From the NCBI RefSeq assembly GCF_036850765.1, contig NC_089492.1:103621022-103685021 (forward strand): DNA of 64,000 nt, read 5' to 3'. The position numbers and the translations under genes were made by a program. Shown piece after piece: positions 22,075-34,013 of the stretch. The notes under the pieces were generated by a model, which did not search any database, was not told the origin of the DNA, and was given only the letters and a program-made list of their open reading frames with translations. The stretch is from Saccopteryx bilineata. Its lineage: Eukaryota; Chordata; Mammalia; Chiroptera; Emballonuridae. The first letter of the stretch is position 1. Each line of letters begins with the position of its first letter.

Positions 22075-22492
22075 GCCCTGGCCGGTTGGCTCAGCGGTAG
22101 AGCGTCGGCCTAGCGTGCGGAGGACCCGGGTTCGATTCCCGGCCAGGGCACACAGGAGAAGCACCCATTTGCTTCTCCACCCCTCCGTCACGCTTTCCTC
22201 TCTGTCTCTCTCGTCCCCTCCCGCAGCCAGGGCTCCATTGGAGCAAAGATGGCCCGGGCGCTGGGGATGGCTCTGTGGCCTCTGCCCCAGGCGCTAGAGT
22301 GGCTCTGGTCGCAACATGGCGAAGCCCAGGATGGGCAGAGCATCGCCCCCTGGTGGGCAGAGCGTCGCCCATGGTGGGCGTGCCGGGTGGATCCCGGTCG
22401 GGCACATGCGGGAGTCTGTCTGACTGTCTCTCCCTATTTCCAGCTTCAGAAAAATGAAAAATAAATAAATAAATAAATAAATAAATAAAATA
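22075..22492 (+). repeat. SINE-A, first of a stacked pair
   Basis: Full length with an (AAAT)n tail. Preceded by AAAATACTATTGTAC, which appears again after the tail. Confidence 0.95.
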
Positions 22493-22507
22493 AAATACTA
22501 TTGTACA

Positions 22508-22718
22508 GCCTGACCTGTGGTGGCACAGTGGATAAAGCGTGGACCTGGAAATGCTGAGGTCGCCGGTTCGAAACCCTGGGCTTGCCTGGTCAAGGCACAT
22601 ATGGGAGTTGATGCTTCCAGCTCCTCCCCCCTTCTCTCTCTCTGTCTCTCTCTCCCTCTCTCTCTCCTCTCTAAAAATGAATAAATAAAAAAAAAAAATT
22701 AAAAAAAAAACAAAAAAA
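22508..22718 (+). repeat. SINE-C, second of a stacked pair
   Basis: Starts just after the second TACTATTGTACA and is followed by a third copy (ACTATTGTACA), after which the hAT element resumes. Confidence 0.95.
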
Positions 22719-22934
22719 CTATTGTACATTAAAATTTTTTTCACTCACATTTATTCATAAACAAATTACATAATAAAATTTTGTTTACTTAAACAAATTG
22801 TTTTTCTATTTAATATTTTTTAATTTTAATATTTTGTCTGTCCCGTGAAAAAAGTTTTCTTTCCAATCTGGCCTGAGGTCAAAAAACTGTTGGCCACGCC
22901 TGCTATAGCTATTTACCCACTGATATGCACGTAC

Positions 22935-23330
22935 TAGGTTTTTTTTTTATTGATTTTAATTTATTGTGTTTACATAGATTCTAGTGTTGCCCTGAATGCA
23001 TCTCCCCTCCCCCGTATTCCCCTCAACATCTCCTTTACCCCCTCCTCATAGCGCCCGCCTCCCTTCCCTTCAGGTTTATCCCATCCTCTCATCCCCTTTC
23101 CCTCTGTCCTCTTTCCCTCTGGTCCCTTTGATCCCTCCTCTGTCTCCATTCCGTTCCTCAGTTCTCATTATTCCTTGGATTCCTCAAATGAGTGAGGTCA
23201 TATGATATTTTTCTTTTTCTGCCTGGCTTATTTCACTTAACATAATAGTTTCCATGTCCATCCATGTTGTCACAAAAGGTAAGATTTCTTTTTTTTTTTC
23301 ATGGCCCATGAAAAAGAAGGGTCATACTAG
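22935..23330 (-). mobile_element. L1 3' end, antisense, 5'-truncated
   Basis: Poly-T, then a C/T-rich block (the reverse of the L1 G-rich 3' UTR tract), then 'ttatttcacttaacataata' and 'gtccatccatgttgtcacaa', the reversed ORF2 end. Confidence 0.75.
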
Positions 23331-23366
23331 ATATTTAACCACTGATAAGACTGAAGCATCTCCAAC

Positions 23367-24562
23367 ATGGCTCCGCAGCAGTGCAGCATCTCTGCAGTGT
23401 AGGCTGCACAGTGACAGCGGCTGCTGGGGGGCCCTGGGCTTTGCAGCGCGGATGTTGCGGCTGGGGTGTGTTTCTATTCCAAGGACAATGAAAGCAGCTA
23501 GTTCTGCTCCCTCTCGTGCACAAGGTGGATCTCTGGAAGCACGCCCACTCCACCCTGCTTCCAAGGAAACCAGCAACCTCTGGAAAATCCAGTTTTATGA
23601 TGTGAAGCCCAAGTGTCTGGATGCCTACAATAGCCTGACCAAGGCTATGCTGTCCAAGCTGCACCTGGGTGGGAATGATCCCTGCTTGTTCGTGGGCCAC
23701 TGGAACACGTGGTATGAGGAGTCGGACCAGGCAGTGCACCTGTGGCCATCCTCAGATGGCTGCTCAGCCCCCAAGGACTGCGTGAATGAGCTCAAAAACA
23801 ACAAGGAGTCCCTAGAGTTCCAAAAGGAGTGGAGCCGGATGCTGCTGTCCAGGAGAAACAAGATGCTCAACTTCAGCTTCCTGAATGAGCCACACCCCAG
23901 AGCAGGCCCCAACACCTATGAGCTGAGGACATACAAGCTCAAGCCAGAAACCATGATCCAGTGCGGGAACAGCTAGCCTCGGGCCATCAAGTATGACGGG
24001 AGAACCAGGAGGTGGTGGGCAGCTTCTTCTCACAGATAGGAGAGCTCTGTGTTGCACACCATCTCTGGACCTAGAGACACCTGCAGTCTTGGGAGGAGAC
24101 TAGATATGCTGCTTGGAGGAGGAGGAGTTGGGACAAAAATGTTGTAATGCCGGTGGCCAAAGCCAGGCAGGTCCACACTGGATTCGGGCAGACAGTAGAG
24201 AAACTGCAGAGCCGGAAAGCGTTGGGCCATTCTGTTTATTAAACAATGTCTCACAATGGCGGACAAGCACACAGGCAGGGGGAAACTGCTTCTCAGGCAA
24301 CAGACAGCAAAATGGCCCCTCACAGTGGCCGGCATGCAATCCACAGTCCCTAATCTCTCTCCAGCGCAAGCACCCATAGCCTTATATAGGCCATATACAT
24401 GTGGCACAGACAAGCACTCACGTACCAATCCGGCAAAGTGCTTGCCGCTGATAACCCCGCGAGCAAGCCTAACACAGCTGCCCCACAAATGTCTACTACG
24501 CAGTCCTTCTAGTGTGACAGTCTCAGATCATGATTCCTTAGAAGATCTCGCCTCCCCAGTGA
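23367..24562 (+). pseudogene. NIPSNAP1: Processed pseudogene of NIPSNAP1, split by a solo LTR
   Basis: The conceptual product follows NIPSNAP1 from its start codon (ATG 23367) to its stop (TGA 24560-24562) with no introns, as expected of a retrocopy. Diagnostic pieces are [41 protein letters not shown] and [10 protein letters not shown]. These fit NIPSNAP1 better than NIPSNAP2. The real protein is a mitochondrial NIPSNAP-family protein linked to mitophagy. This copy is dead: stops fall in the leader part (near 23400 and 23412), the frame shifts several times, a stop replaces the residue after GNS at 23974, the C-terminal IMIP is followed by TAG, and a 345-bp LTR sits in the Asn-Val-Tyr-Tyr region. 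A longest open piece of 240 codons (23254-23976) is mostly this pseudogene plus upstream L1. Confidence 0.9.
24143..24487 (-). mobile_element. Solo LTR inside the NIPSNAP1 pseudogene
   Basis: The 345-bp unit starts TGTAATGCC and ends GCCCCACA with a perfect 5-bp duplication AATGT (24138-24142 and 24488-24492). On the minus strand it has a TATA box (cctatataagg) and AATAAA (ttaataaacag). The duplicated AATGT is part of the pseudogene codons, so it inserted after retrocopying. Confidence 0.93.
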
Positions 24563-25680
24563 TACTGCTGCTGCCTCCACCCCACTCCTCCCTCAGGGCA
24601 GCCACAGATGGAGGAGCTCCCTGTCTTGCTGTCTTGGTATTCTCTCGGATCTGGGAGGACTCTGGGAGCTAGTGCTCAGCTCAGACCATGGGGAACTGAA
24701 AGATGACAGGGTTCTGAAGATGCAGCTCTGCCCAGACACTTCCCACCTTCCCTGCCCACTCCTTCCCCTGTGCTGGAAGAAGTCTTTAATTTCTCTAAAT
24801 GAAGAATAGCAACTTTCTAAATGTCTTCTCACTTTCCCTCCTAGGATCTCTCATCTGAAGGCTGCCATTCCCCAATTATCACCATGGAGGTCCTCAGTTT
24901 AGCTCTAGTTACACAAAAGGTAGTGTGTCTAGAGGTGAGAGGTGGGTGGGAAGGGAAAAGGTTAAACCAGACCAGGCTCTCAGGAATTCCCTGGTCTCCA
25001 CAGGCCACCCACTTGCTGGACAATCTGAACCAAGTCCCTCCTGCTGGGGAAAAGCCTAAAACTGCCACAGAAGTAAAGGAAAACTCTCAAGTTAGCAAAG
25101 TCAGCATAAAGTCCAACTAATTCACTCAGAAAGACTAGAAAGGGGGAGCTGGAATGGATCTGAGGGGCAGGAAACAGAATGGAACAGGAAGAAGAACCCA
25201 GAAGGTAGAACTTGGGTTTGAACTGCAGAACTTGGAATACAGAATGGGATAGATAGAACAGAGGTGACAGAAGACCACTTGGAAGAGGCTCTTAGACAGG
25301 ACAGTCGGAAACAGGTTCACTTGTTTCCCCCTATATAATGAGGTTGAAAACTTGAATGTATAGTTCCAGCCCTTCTGTGCACGAGTCTCCTGCCCTCCTT
25401 ATTCCTTCCTGTAGGCAAAGCTATGGGCCAGGGCCTGTATTTCCCTCACTCTGCATCCCTTTTCTCCCTCTTCACATTGAATTAGTCCATCCCTCATTCT
25501 ACTGGGTAACTGTGCAGTGCGGTCAGTGACTTTGGGGGCCTCCAGAGTGACCTCCACACCTCATTAACCTCTGGGTAGCCTGACTGTGTCTCCCTTTCAA
25601 GGAAACTTGTGTTGGAGTTGCTGATGGAACCAATTAAATGTTTACCATAAAAAATAAAGACAACTGAAGCCATTCATTAG
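24563..25680 (+). pseudogene. Likely 3' UTR of the NIPSNAP1 retrocopy
   Basis: Single-copy-looking sequence follows the pseudogene stop and ends near 'aaaaaataaagacaactgaagc', which holds AATAAA at about 25653. I infer that the retrocopied 3' UTR ends here; I cannot see a clear A tail or target duplication. Confidence 0.45.
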
Positions 25681-27760
25681 TGCCTGTACTCCCTGACCTG
25701 GGAGACAGGGAAGTGTGCTCCTGACTCTCCTGCGTTCCAGGGTCATTGGGATGGACTGGGTCAGAGCTACGCCTGTCCCGGGACTGTGGCTCTTTACATA
25801 CACACAGGCAGACTCCCTCCCTACTTTCCTGGAACCCCTCAGTGTAGGGGTCCTGAATGGACCTTTAGGATTCCTGCCTTAGCTGAATCAGTGCTCTAGC
25901 TGGGGCACACGGGCAGGTCTGTGGGCACCTGGGGTTGGCACTTGGAGAAGTAAATGACCCAGAGGGAACTAAAGGTTGATTTCTGAGGCAACCTGAGGGT
26001 TGCCAGAGGGTCGGTCAGCCTGAGGGTCAGTTTCTAGGGAGAAGGCGAACAGCATGAACAGGCATATGGGACAGGTGATGGAATCTGGGGACCTCTGCAG
26101 ACTGCAAAGCCTTTGGCCAAGTCTGGGGTGAAAGAGTTGTTTAGGCCTGACCTCTCGTCAGTGCTGCCAGACACCTGGGAGAGCTAGGAAGAAGCCACGT
26201 GAGTCCAGGTGGCCAAGTCAAAGGCCAGCCCATACTGCCAGTGATGAGCACACACGGCCTCTCCCCACTTGAAAACATAAATAACTACCAAGCAGGTTCA
26301 CTGACAGTAGATTCCTGACCAACAATTAGGTGACACTCAGGAAAAACTTCAAGAAGACTTGTATTCAAGGGGACATGGTAGAAAGGAATCAACATGGGAC
26401 TCAGGAGCTCCAGTTTCCTCTTTAAGCTCTGCCATTAGCAGGCTGTGTGACCTCAGGTCAGTCACTGCCCATCTCTGGGCCACATTTCTTCCACCTTGAA
26501 CTAGGGGCTTTGGCTTGAGGCCTCACAAGTATCTCTGGGGTAGAGATCATCTTCAGAGGAAGAGCTGGCCCTGAGTGAGTCAAGAAACATTCGGGCAGAG
26601 GCTGCCGAGAGTATATCTGATGGGATGCAGCTTCTATATCTGGAAAGGGTGAATTTCCAATCCAGAAGATACAGCGGGAAAAAGGTTGCTTGAATCTTGG
26701 CCTGTTTCCAGAGATGCTCAGAGCCCAGACATGCAGCAAATCCAGAAGCCAGATGCAGAATCATCTCAAAGCTAAAGAAGCTTCAGGCTCCTCCATTTGG
26801 ATGAGCCCCTTCTAAGACCTTGGAGAAGCCCAAGCCATGTGTTCATATTCCTTTCCTAAGGAGAGTATCCCCAAACCGTACAAATTGTATAAGCATGAAA
26901 ACCTGGCCCCCACCCTGCCCTATGCCCCATGATTTGGAGCCATTATTATGGCAGATGAAGGACCCATCTAATCAGATGGGCAAGGCTCAGTGACAGACAG
27001 CAGGCAGCTGCACCCTTGATGGCTTGGTGGCCTGATATGTACTTATTCACTTACATCTGATTTAAAAAAATCATACACACCTATCCCACTTTCACTTCAT
27101 TTCCCAGTCAATCCTCCCTACCAGCCTATAAGATGGGCAGGACAGGGCTTATTAGCTCTGATTTAGATGATAAAACTGAGGCTCAGAGAAGCTAAGAGGC
27201 CTGCTCAAGTTTGCAAGGCTGGCTGCAAACAGAAGCAGGACTTGAACCCAGGACTTTCTTATGACCAACTCAGGGCTCTTCAGTCTCCTGTTCGGGAGCA
27301 GACACAGTCATCCCCAAGCACAGGATAAAGATTCACTCCTCAGCCCCTGAAGAGGCACTGAGTGTCTGCCTGTGGCACAAGTACCTCCATCTTTGTTCTG
27401 GGGACAGAGGAGGCACACGTGGACATAACTTGGAATTATATTGCCAGAAAAGTCCAAGAATTTTGGAAGGGGAAGGGTTTTTTTAATTTTCCCTAATTTT
27501 CTTTCCGAACATTGCACTCCTGCTCACAAAACACAAGTCGTTTGGATCACCTATATTCATGTTAAATAATGCACAACCATGGCATAGTTCAGTGGGTAAT
27601 AATTTCTCTACAGTATCCAGACTAGAAACAACAACTAGAGTTTTAGAGGCCCAAAATGTATACACATGCACACACGCACACACATGCCTTCCTGTGACAA
27701 CTCCAGTCTCAAAACCACAACTGTGTGGAAGATAAAGATTCAACCCTGTCCCAAATCTGT
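25681..27760. other. Host sequence with two MIRs, no gene seen
   Basis: Sense MIR at about 26398-26560 ('gctgtgtgacctcaggtcag', 'catctctgggcc'). Antisense MIR at about 27120-27290 ('aaactgaggctcagagaagc', 'aggacttgaacccaggac'). A short (CA)n lies at 27660-27690. Confidence 0.5.
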
Positions 27761-27767
27761 CCTGGTT

Positions 27768-28067
27768 CTTTTTTTCTTTTTCTTTTTTCTTTTTTTTCTT
27801 TTTTTTTGTGGCAGAGACAGAGAGAGGAATAGATAGGGACAGACAGAAAGGGAGAGAGTTGAGAAATATCAATTCTTCATTGCGACTCCTTAGTAGTTCA
27901 TTGATTGATTTCTCATATGTGCCTTGACCCGGGGGCTACAGCAGACTGAGTGACTCCTTGCTCGAGCCAGCGACCTTGGGCTCAAGCTGGCGAACTCAGG
28001 GTGTCGAACCTGGGTCCTCCACATCCCAGTCTGAAGCTCTATCCACTGGGCTACCGCCTGGTCAGGC
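27768..28067 (-). repeat. SINE-B, middle part shortened
   Basis: Antisense; the central repeated units are partly missing, giving about 300 bp. Confidence 0.85.
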
Positions 28068-29293
28068 TGGCCCAATTCTTAGACTTGGTTTGTGCTGATG
28101 AGACAGCCCTCCCACCCCCAGAAACCTCAGAACCCATCTTGCTAACCAAAACAACGGAAAAAGAAAACAGCTGCAGAATGAGCTGCACAGAGCCCTTCAG
28201 CTGCTTCATCCTAACAAGGCCACCTGCGACCAGGACCCCTGGGCACTTGAGAAACCATGTGTGTGTCACCTTTAGGGCAGAGTTTCAAACCTAGGGAGGC
28301 TGCTGAGGAGCATTTTGGAGGAACCACACTGAACTTTGTAGCCTCACCTCAGAAGGTGTTGTCTGCATTTTCGTGTGGATCACCCAGAGGACTGGTATAC
28401 AGTGGAAGGTGGCTGCGCGTGTTCCTACAACTTCTGGCTTTAAAACAAAAGCTCTACTCTATTCTCCTGTAATTTGGAAAAATGAGCTCTCTTCCAGCCT
28501 TTTCCTGATTTATAAACTCCAATCCAGCCTTTTCCGTTTTTTTCTGGTGGGTGACTCTCAATCTTTCAACGATCCTCAGGGGCTTTTCCTCTCTCTCTCC
28601 AGTCCCTGCTCGTTCCCCTGGAACCTCTACAAACAGCTACAGGATGCCTCTTTCGAGGACTTAGGGTTTGTGTTGGGGGGGTATAGAAGGGAATTCCAAC
28701 TTAATTCAATCAAAACTGCCCTTTATCTTGTGGCTGATATGGTAGCTAGCCTCCAACATGGCCCCACAATGATTCCATTCCTGATATTCACACTCCTGTG
28801 TAGTCTCCTTCCACACAATGGGCTGGCCCACATGACCAATAGGATATTGTGAAGATGGTGGAAAACTGACATACCAGACTGGGTCATAAAAGACACTGCA
28901 GCTTTTGCCTTGTGCTCTTTTAGGTCATTTGCTCTGGTGGAAGAACACTGAAGCTGCCATGTTGGGAGGACACTCAAGAAGACCCGTGGAGAGGTCCATG
29001 TGGTGAGGAATTGAGGCTTTCTGATAACAGTTAGCGTGAACTTGCCATCCATGTGAGAGTCCCGAGGTGAGAGGATCTCACACACAGGCACGGAGAGAGA
29101 GAGCAAAAAGTAGAAAGATGCGGAGAAAGTTTAAGTGCATGCATCAGCCCCATCAACGAATATAAAAGCAAAAAGTTCCTAGTAACTTGACTGTGTCCTG
29201 CTTTAGCTGCATTTGATATTAATTCCTGTGCATGGTCTTTTGAAGGCAGATGGAAATACCATTTGCTTCCATCTACTTAAAAATAATTAAATA
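28068..29293. other. Host sequence; part resembles an old mammalian repeat
   Basis: 28730-29060 ('gatattcacactcctgtgta', 'ataaaagacactgcagcttt', 'gctgccatgttgggagg', 'aggtccatgtggtgaggaat') reads like a well-spread old mammalian repeat, family not named. The 159-codon (28373-28852, plus) and 127-codon (28723-29106, minus) frames lie partly in it and are not called. Confidence 0.4.
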
Positions 29294-29522
29294 GCCTGAC
29301 CTGTGGTGGCGCAGTGGATAAAGCATTGACCTGGAAATGCTGAGGTTGCCGGTTCGAAACCCTGGGCTAGCCTGGTCAAGGCACATATGGGAGTTGATGC
29401 TTCCAGCTCCTCCCCCTTCTCTCTCTCTCCCTTTCTGTCTCTCTCTCCCCCTTTCTCTCCTCTCTAAAAATGAATAAATAAAAAATAAAAATAAAAAAAA
29501 GAAAGAAAATTTTATTAAAAAA
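29294..29522 (+). repeat. SINE-C
   Basis: Full copy with a mixed A-rich tail; flanks AATAATTAAATAG. Confidence 0.92.
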
Positions 29523-29777
29523 AATAATAATAATTAAATAGATCAAACTCAATTATCAGATTTTGTGGAGCTGCATTTTTTTCTCCTCTAATTAGGAAAG
29601 GAGTTGTCTACATGCTCTACATATGGAACATACGGGGAATACAAGAGATGGAGAAAATATGGTCCTTCTCTTTCAATAATTTATACTCTAAAGTGACAAT
29701 CACCTCTACCAGGAAGAAATATCACAATTGCTAGGGGACAATGGACATATTGTCAGCTTCTGAAATCATCTGGCTAC

Positions 29778-29990
29778 CAGTGGTTGGCAAACTCATTAGT
29801 CAACAGAGCCAAATATCAACAGTACAATGATTGAAATTTCTTTTGAGAGCCAAATTTTTTAAACTTAAATTATACAGGTAGGTACATTCCTTATTGAGGT
29901 AGCGCCTGCTCGTGGTATTTTGTGGAAGAGCTGCACTCAAGGGGCCAACGAGCTGCATGTGGCTCGCGGGCCGCAGTTTGCCAACCAGGG
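29778..29990. mobile_element. hAT-like MITE
   Basis: Ends CAGTGGTTGGCAAACT and AGTTTGCCAACCAGG are inverted repeats; interior has 'gagctgcatgtggctcgcgg'. The 8-bp duplication is not clean (CTGGCTAC against GGCTAGAC or GGGCTAGA). Confidence 0.7.
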
Positions 29991-30169
29991 GGCTAGACCA
30001 TCCAATCTGAATCTGAACTCTAAGCTATACCTGTAAACTTCAATGGAAGGAACCCTGTAAAACCCACATTTTCCATCAACTTTTAAAATCTGTTGCCATT
30101 GCTACGTTATATGAAATGCTGAGTGTTGAAGGTCATGGTAGCATTTAGTCATTTAAAAAATTACAATGG

Positions 30170-30490
30170 GCCTGACCAGGTGGTAGCGCAGTGGATAGAG
30201 CATCGGACTGGGATGTGGAAGACCCAGGTTCGAGACCCCGAGGTCGCCAGCCTGAGTGTGGGCTCATCTGTCTTGAGCAAAAAAGCTCACCAGCTTGGAC
30301 CAAGGTCACTGGCTCAAGCAAGGGGTTACTCGGTCTGCTGAAGGCCCACGGTCAAGGCACATGTGAGAAAGCAATCAATGAACAACTAAAGTGTCGCAAT
30401 GAAAAACTGATGATTGATGCTTCTCATCTCTCTTCGTTCCTGCCTGTCTGTCCCTGTCTATCCCTCTCTCTGACTCTCTCTCTGTCCCTG

Positions 30491-30529
<39 letters not shown>

Positions 30530-30530
30530 G
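30170..30530 (+). repeat. SINE-B, first of a stacked pair
   Basis: Full copy with an (AAAT)n tail, preceded by AAAAAATTACAATGGG. Confidence 0.95.
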
Positions 30531-30550
30531 TAAGTAAAAAATTACAATGG

Positions 30551-30728
30551 GCCTGACCTGTGGTGGCACAGTGGATAAAGCATTGACCTGGAATGCTGAG
30601 GTCACCAGTTCAAAACCCTGGGCTTGCCTGGTCAAGGCACATATGGGAGTTGATGCTTCTTGCTCCTCCTCCTTTCTCTCTCTCACTCTCACTCTCCTCT
30701 AAAATGAAAAAAATAAATAAATTAAAAA
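30551..30728 (+). repeat. SINE-C, second of a stacked pair
   Basis: Starts right after the second AAAAAATTACAATGGG; a third copy of the same 15-16 bp follows its tail at about 30729-30742. Confidence 0.95.
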
Positions 30729-30769
30729 AAAATTACAATGGGAGACTCGTGGTGATATTAGATGGTATT

Positions 30770-31250
30770 GATATTTTTTATGATATTGTTATTTTTTAAA
30801 AATTGAGATAAATTCACATACCATTAAATTCACCATTTAAAGTGTACAATTTAGTGGGTTTTAGTGCAGGTTTGTGCAATTACTACCAGTATCTAATTCC
30901 ATAACATGTTCATCACAACAGAAGAAACCCTGTACCTGCTAGCAGTCACTTCCCATTCCAACCTTACCCCAGCCCCTCGCAACCACTAATCCATTTGCTG
31001 TCTCTATAGATTGCTTATTCTAGGTCTTTTATATAAATGTAATCATACAATATGTGGTCTTTTGGGTTTGGCTGCATAATGTTTTCAAGGCTTATCCATG
31101 TTGTAGCAAAAACCAGTGCCTCATTCCTTTCTGTGGCTATAACTATTTCATTCTATGGATATACTATATTTTGTTTATCCATTCATCAGTTGATGGTCAG
31201 TTGGGTTGTTTCCAGTGAGTAGTTTTTGTTTTTTCCAGTGAATAGTTTTT
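30770..31250 (-). mobile_element. Old L1M 3' region, antisense
   Basis: 'ccattaaattcaccatttaa', 'cgcaaccactaatccatttg', 'aatcatacaatatgtggtct' and 'tttgtttatccattcatcag' follow the reversed L1M 3' UTR and ORF2 end order. Confidence 0.75.
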
Positions 31251-31959
31251 AAGGAAGTCTGATCTATGTTGTATTCAAAGTTATTATAAATGCTGTTTTC
31301 TCTCCCTTTTCCTTCCCACAGAACTCCTCAGGAAGTGGTATACCTGTCACAGTGCAGTGAAGTAGTGAGTACTGTATAAGGATGAGATCAGCTACATAGC
31401 TCTGGATCAATCACAGTGCAACCCACATCATGAAACTTCCCCTTGGGCATTTTCCTTAGTCTTCAGGCAATGTAGCTATTATCCCAATCCCACTCCGGTG
31501 AGCTTGGTAGAATTCCCTTCCAGCCCTGGCTCCTGCAGAGAGAGCCCTTTACAGCCCTCCTGTTTCAGAGTTTATTGATAGCAGATGTGTTTTTGCCCTG
31601 TCATTTGAAGGAAGAAATAGAGTAGATGACCATTCTTAACTGGCCACATGTGGAGCATTGTCTGTGAGCAGGATAGCAAAGATGATGACTAGAAAAGAAT
31701 CCTTTTAAGTGAAACCACATTATTCATTCAGTCAGCCAGTCATTCTGTAAGTATTTTAGCCCTTCTGTGGTCCTGGCCCTGTACCACTTGCTGATGACAA
31801 AATGGAATGACTGATTAATTTACTACAATAACCAGCAGTTCCACAATAAAAAGTGAATTCCTCTGTTGGGTGTAATATATAACCATTTCATAACTATTAT
31901 GGGCAAGACTGTGCCATGCTCTTTGTAGGCATGGACAAATCTCAAGGCCATTTTTGTTT
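31251..31959. other. Host sequence, nothing recognised
   Basis: AT-rich single-copy-like text without ORFs of note. Confidence 0.4.
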
Positions 31960-32140
31960 CTTGTTTTTGACAGAGAGAGAAATAGAGAGAAGCATCAACT
32001 CATTGCTCCACTTAGCTGTGCCTTGATTGCTTCTCATACATGCCTTGGAACCAGCAACCCCAGGCTCAAGCCAGTAACCTCAGGATTGAGCTGGTAACCC
32101 CAGCCTCAAGCTGGTGACTTCAGGTTTCAAATCAGCCACC
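31960..32140 (-). repeat. Degraded SINE-B-like fragment
   Basis: Antisense order 'gacagagagagaaatagaga', 'gaagcatcaactcattgctc', 'ctcaagctggtgacttcagg' is visible but the head is lost. Confidence 0.6.
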
Positions 32141-32930
32141 TTGGTCTTCTGGGTCAGTGCACTTCTGGGTCAGGTTCAAGGTGCTTCTAACCTATCCAGT
32201 GAAGTGGGGTTGGCAAGAGTATTTTAAACACAGGAAAACTTAAAAATCAGTTTGTAGAGTGTTATTGTGTCAGTCATGTTCACCCGAACACAGTATGCTT
32301 CTATTCACCCTGAAGGGTTAACAACCACTGAAGTAACACTTTATCTGTTCATAATTGGCTCAACAGGAGAATTGAGCTTCTTTTTCTATTTTCTTTTTTT
32401 TTTTTTGAGCGCCTCTTTTTTATTTACAGTTCTCTCTCCATATCATGAGCTTGATAAACACAACTCTCATTATCAATTGAACAATAAAAGCATGGAGATT
32501 ACCAAACATACTTAGCTGTTTCTAGCGTCATTCCTTTTATAAAGGAAGGAAATAGACTGGGGGAAGGGGGCTACCAAACAGCATCTAGGAAGTGTCAAAT
32601 GAGATCCACATGCAAAAAAAGATCTTGCCAGCTTTCTTCTGAATTTTAAGGGAAGCAAACATCAAAAGAGTTTCAGAGAAGACTGAGCACTCCTTTCAGA
32701 TAGAAGTGTAGGTGCTGGAGAACAAGGATAGTTGGAGCTGAGCTAGCTGGCTAACAGGAGTAACAATACAATATTTTTTTCTTTTTGTTTTGTTTTATTT
32801 TTTAATCTGAAATAAAAAACTATATCCTAGTCATTATAAAAAAGTTGAAAACCACAAATAAAAGACTATACTTTCAGGGATCATTTCTATAGTTTGAAAA
32901 CCACAAATAATTTTTTTTTTTTCATAAGTT
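32141..32930. other. Host sequence, nothing recognised
   Basis: AT-rich; T-runs near 32395 and 32775. No gene signal. Confidence 0.4.
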
Positions 32931-33120
32931 TTTTTTTTTTTTTTTTTTTTTTTTGGAGAGGAGAGGGAGAGACAGAGAGAGGAGAGACAGAGAGAAGGGG
33001 GGAAGAGCTAGAAGCATCAACTCCCATATGTGCCTTGACCAGGCAAGCCCAGGGTTTCAAACCGGCGACCTTAGCATTTCCAGGTCGACGCTTTATCCAC
33101 TGCGCCACCACAGGTCAGGC
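32931..33120 (-). repeat. SINE-C
   Basis: Antisense with a long T-run (32931-32955) and head end ccaccacaggtcaggc. Flanks CCACAAATAATTTT and CCACAAATAATATTT. Confidence 0.92.
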
Positions 33121-33301
33121 CACAAATAATATTTTTAAAGCACCTGCAACCCCCTATGTTCAAACTGTGGTGTGAATGTGTATAATCCACCCATGTATTT
33201 TTTAAATACTGAATTATACTAGAGATATTATTTTGTAATCTACTTTTTAACTTATTAATATAACATGAGAATTTTCCTATGACGTTAAATATTCTTTCAC
33301 A

Positions 33302-33630
33302 ATTTTTTTTTTTTTTTTCCAGAGGCAGAGATAGACAGGGACAGACAGACAGGAACAGAGAGAGATGAGAAGCATCAATCATCAGTTTCTCGTTGCGCGT
33401 TGCGACTTCTTAGTTGTTCATTGATTGCTTTCTCACATGTGCCTTGACCATGGGCCTTCAGCAGACCGAGTAACCCCCTGCTGGAGCCAGCGACCTTGGG
33501 TCCAAGCTGGTGAGCTCTTTGCTCAAGCCAGATGAGCCCGCGCTCAAGCTGGCGACCTCGGGGTCTCGAACCTGGGTCCTTCTGCATCCCAGTCCAACGC
33601 TCCATCCACTGCGCCACCACCTGGTCAGGC
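33302..33630 (-). repeat. SINE-B
   Basis: Antisense; flanks TTCTTTCACAATTTT on both sides. Confidence 0.93.
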
Positions 33631-34013
33631 TTCTTTCACAATTTTAATACTAATAGATGTACATTATTGTCACATAAATAAACAAAAATATACCTCACCT
33701 CTGAACTTCTCGTCAAATTATATATATATAAATGTCGCTTATTGTAGCCAGATAAAGCTGGGTATAACAATTTTTTAAATCTTTGATAATTTGAAAGGCA
33801 AAACTTAGCGGTTAGACATTTTTCTTGAATAATATAATATTTTTAAGTAAACAGAGCAGAAGTTATAATCATCATCATCATCTGGCAACATCAGTCTTTC
33901 AGAAGTGTGGAGCTCTACATGTTTGTTTCCATTGCACCAAAAACCAACATGCTCTCAAGGAAGACTATTCAGTTGACATAAAACATCTCTATTACACAAC
34001 AATTAAACTTTTC
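33631..34013. other. Host sequence, nothing recognised
   Basis: AT-rich; includes TATATATATA near 33720 and (ATC)n near 33862. Confidence 0.4.

Larger units (their letters stand above)
21470..22902. mobile_element. Large non-autonomous hAT element, copy 2 (with two SINEs)
   Basis: Same terminal and internal text as 1195-3089: starts CAGGCATGACCAAC, ends TTGGCCACGCCTG. Flanks GTATAGCT (21462-21469) and CTATAGCT (22903-22910) match at 7 of 8 bases. It lacks the solo LTR and SINE-B of copy 1 and carries its own SINE-A and SINE-C. Confidence 0.85.

Noticed and set aside
22091..22744. 217-codon open frame on the minus strand
   Set aside because: Made from a SINE-A plus a SINE-C read backwards; similar frames occur at every SINE-A copy.
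28373..29106. 159- and 127-codon frames near 28.4-29.1 kb as genes
   Set aside because: They overlap each other on opposite strands and an old interspersed repeat.
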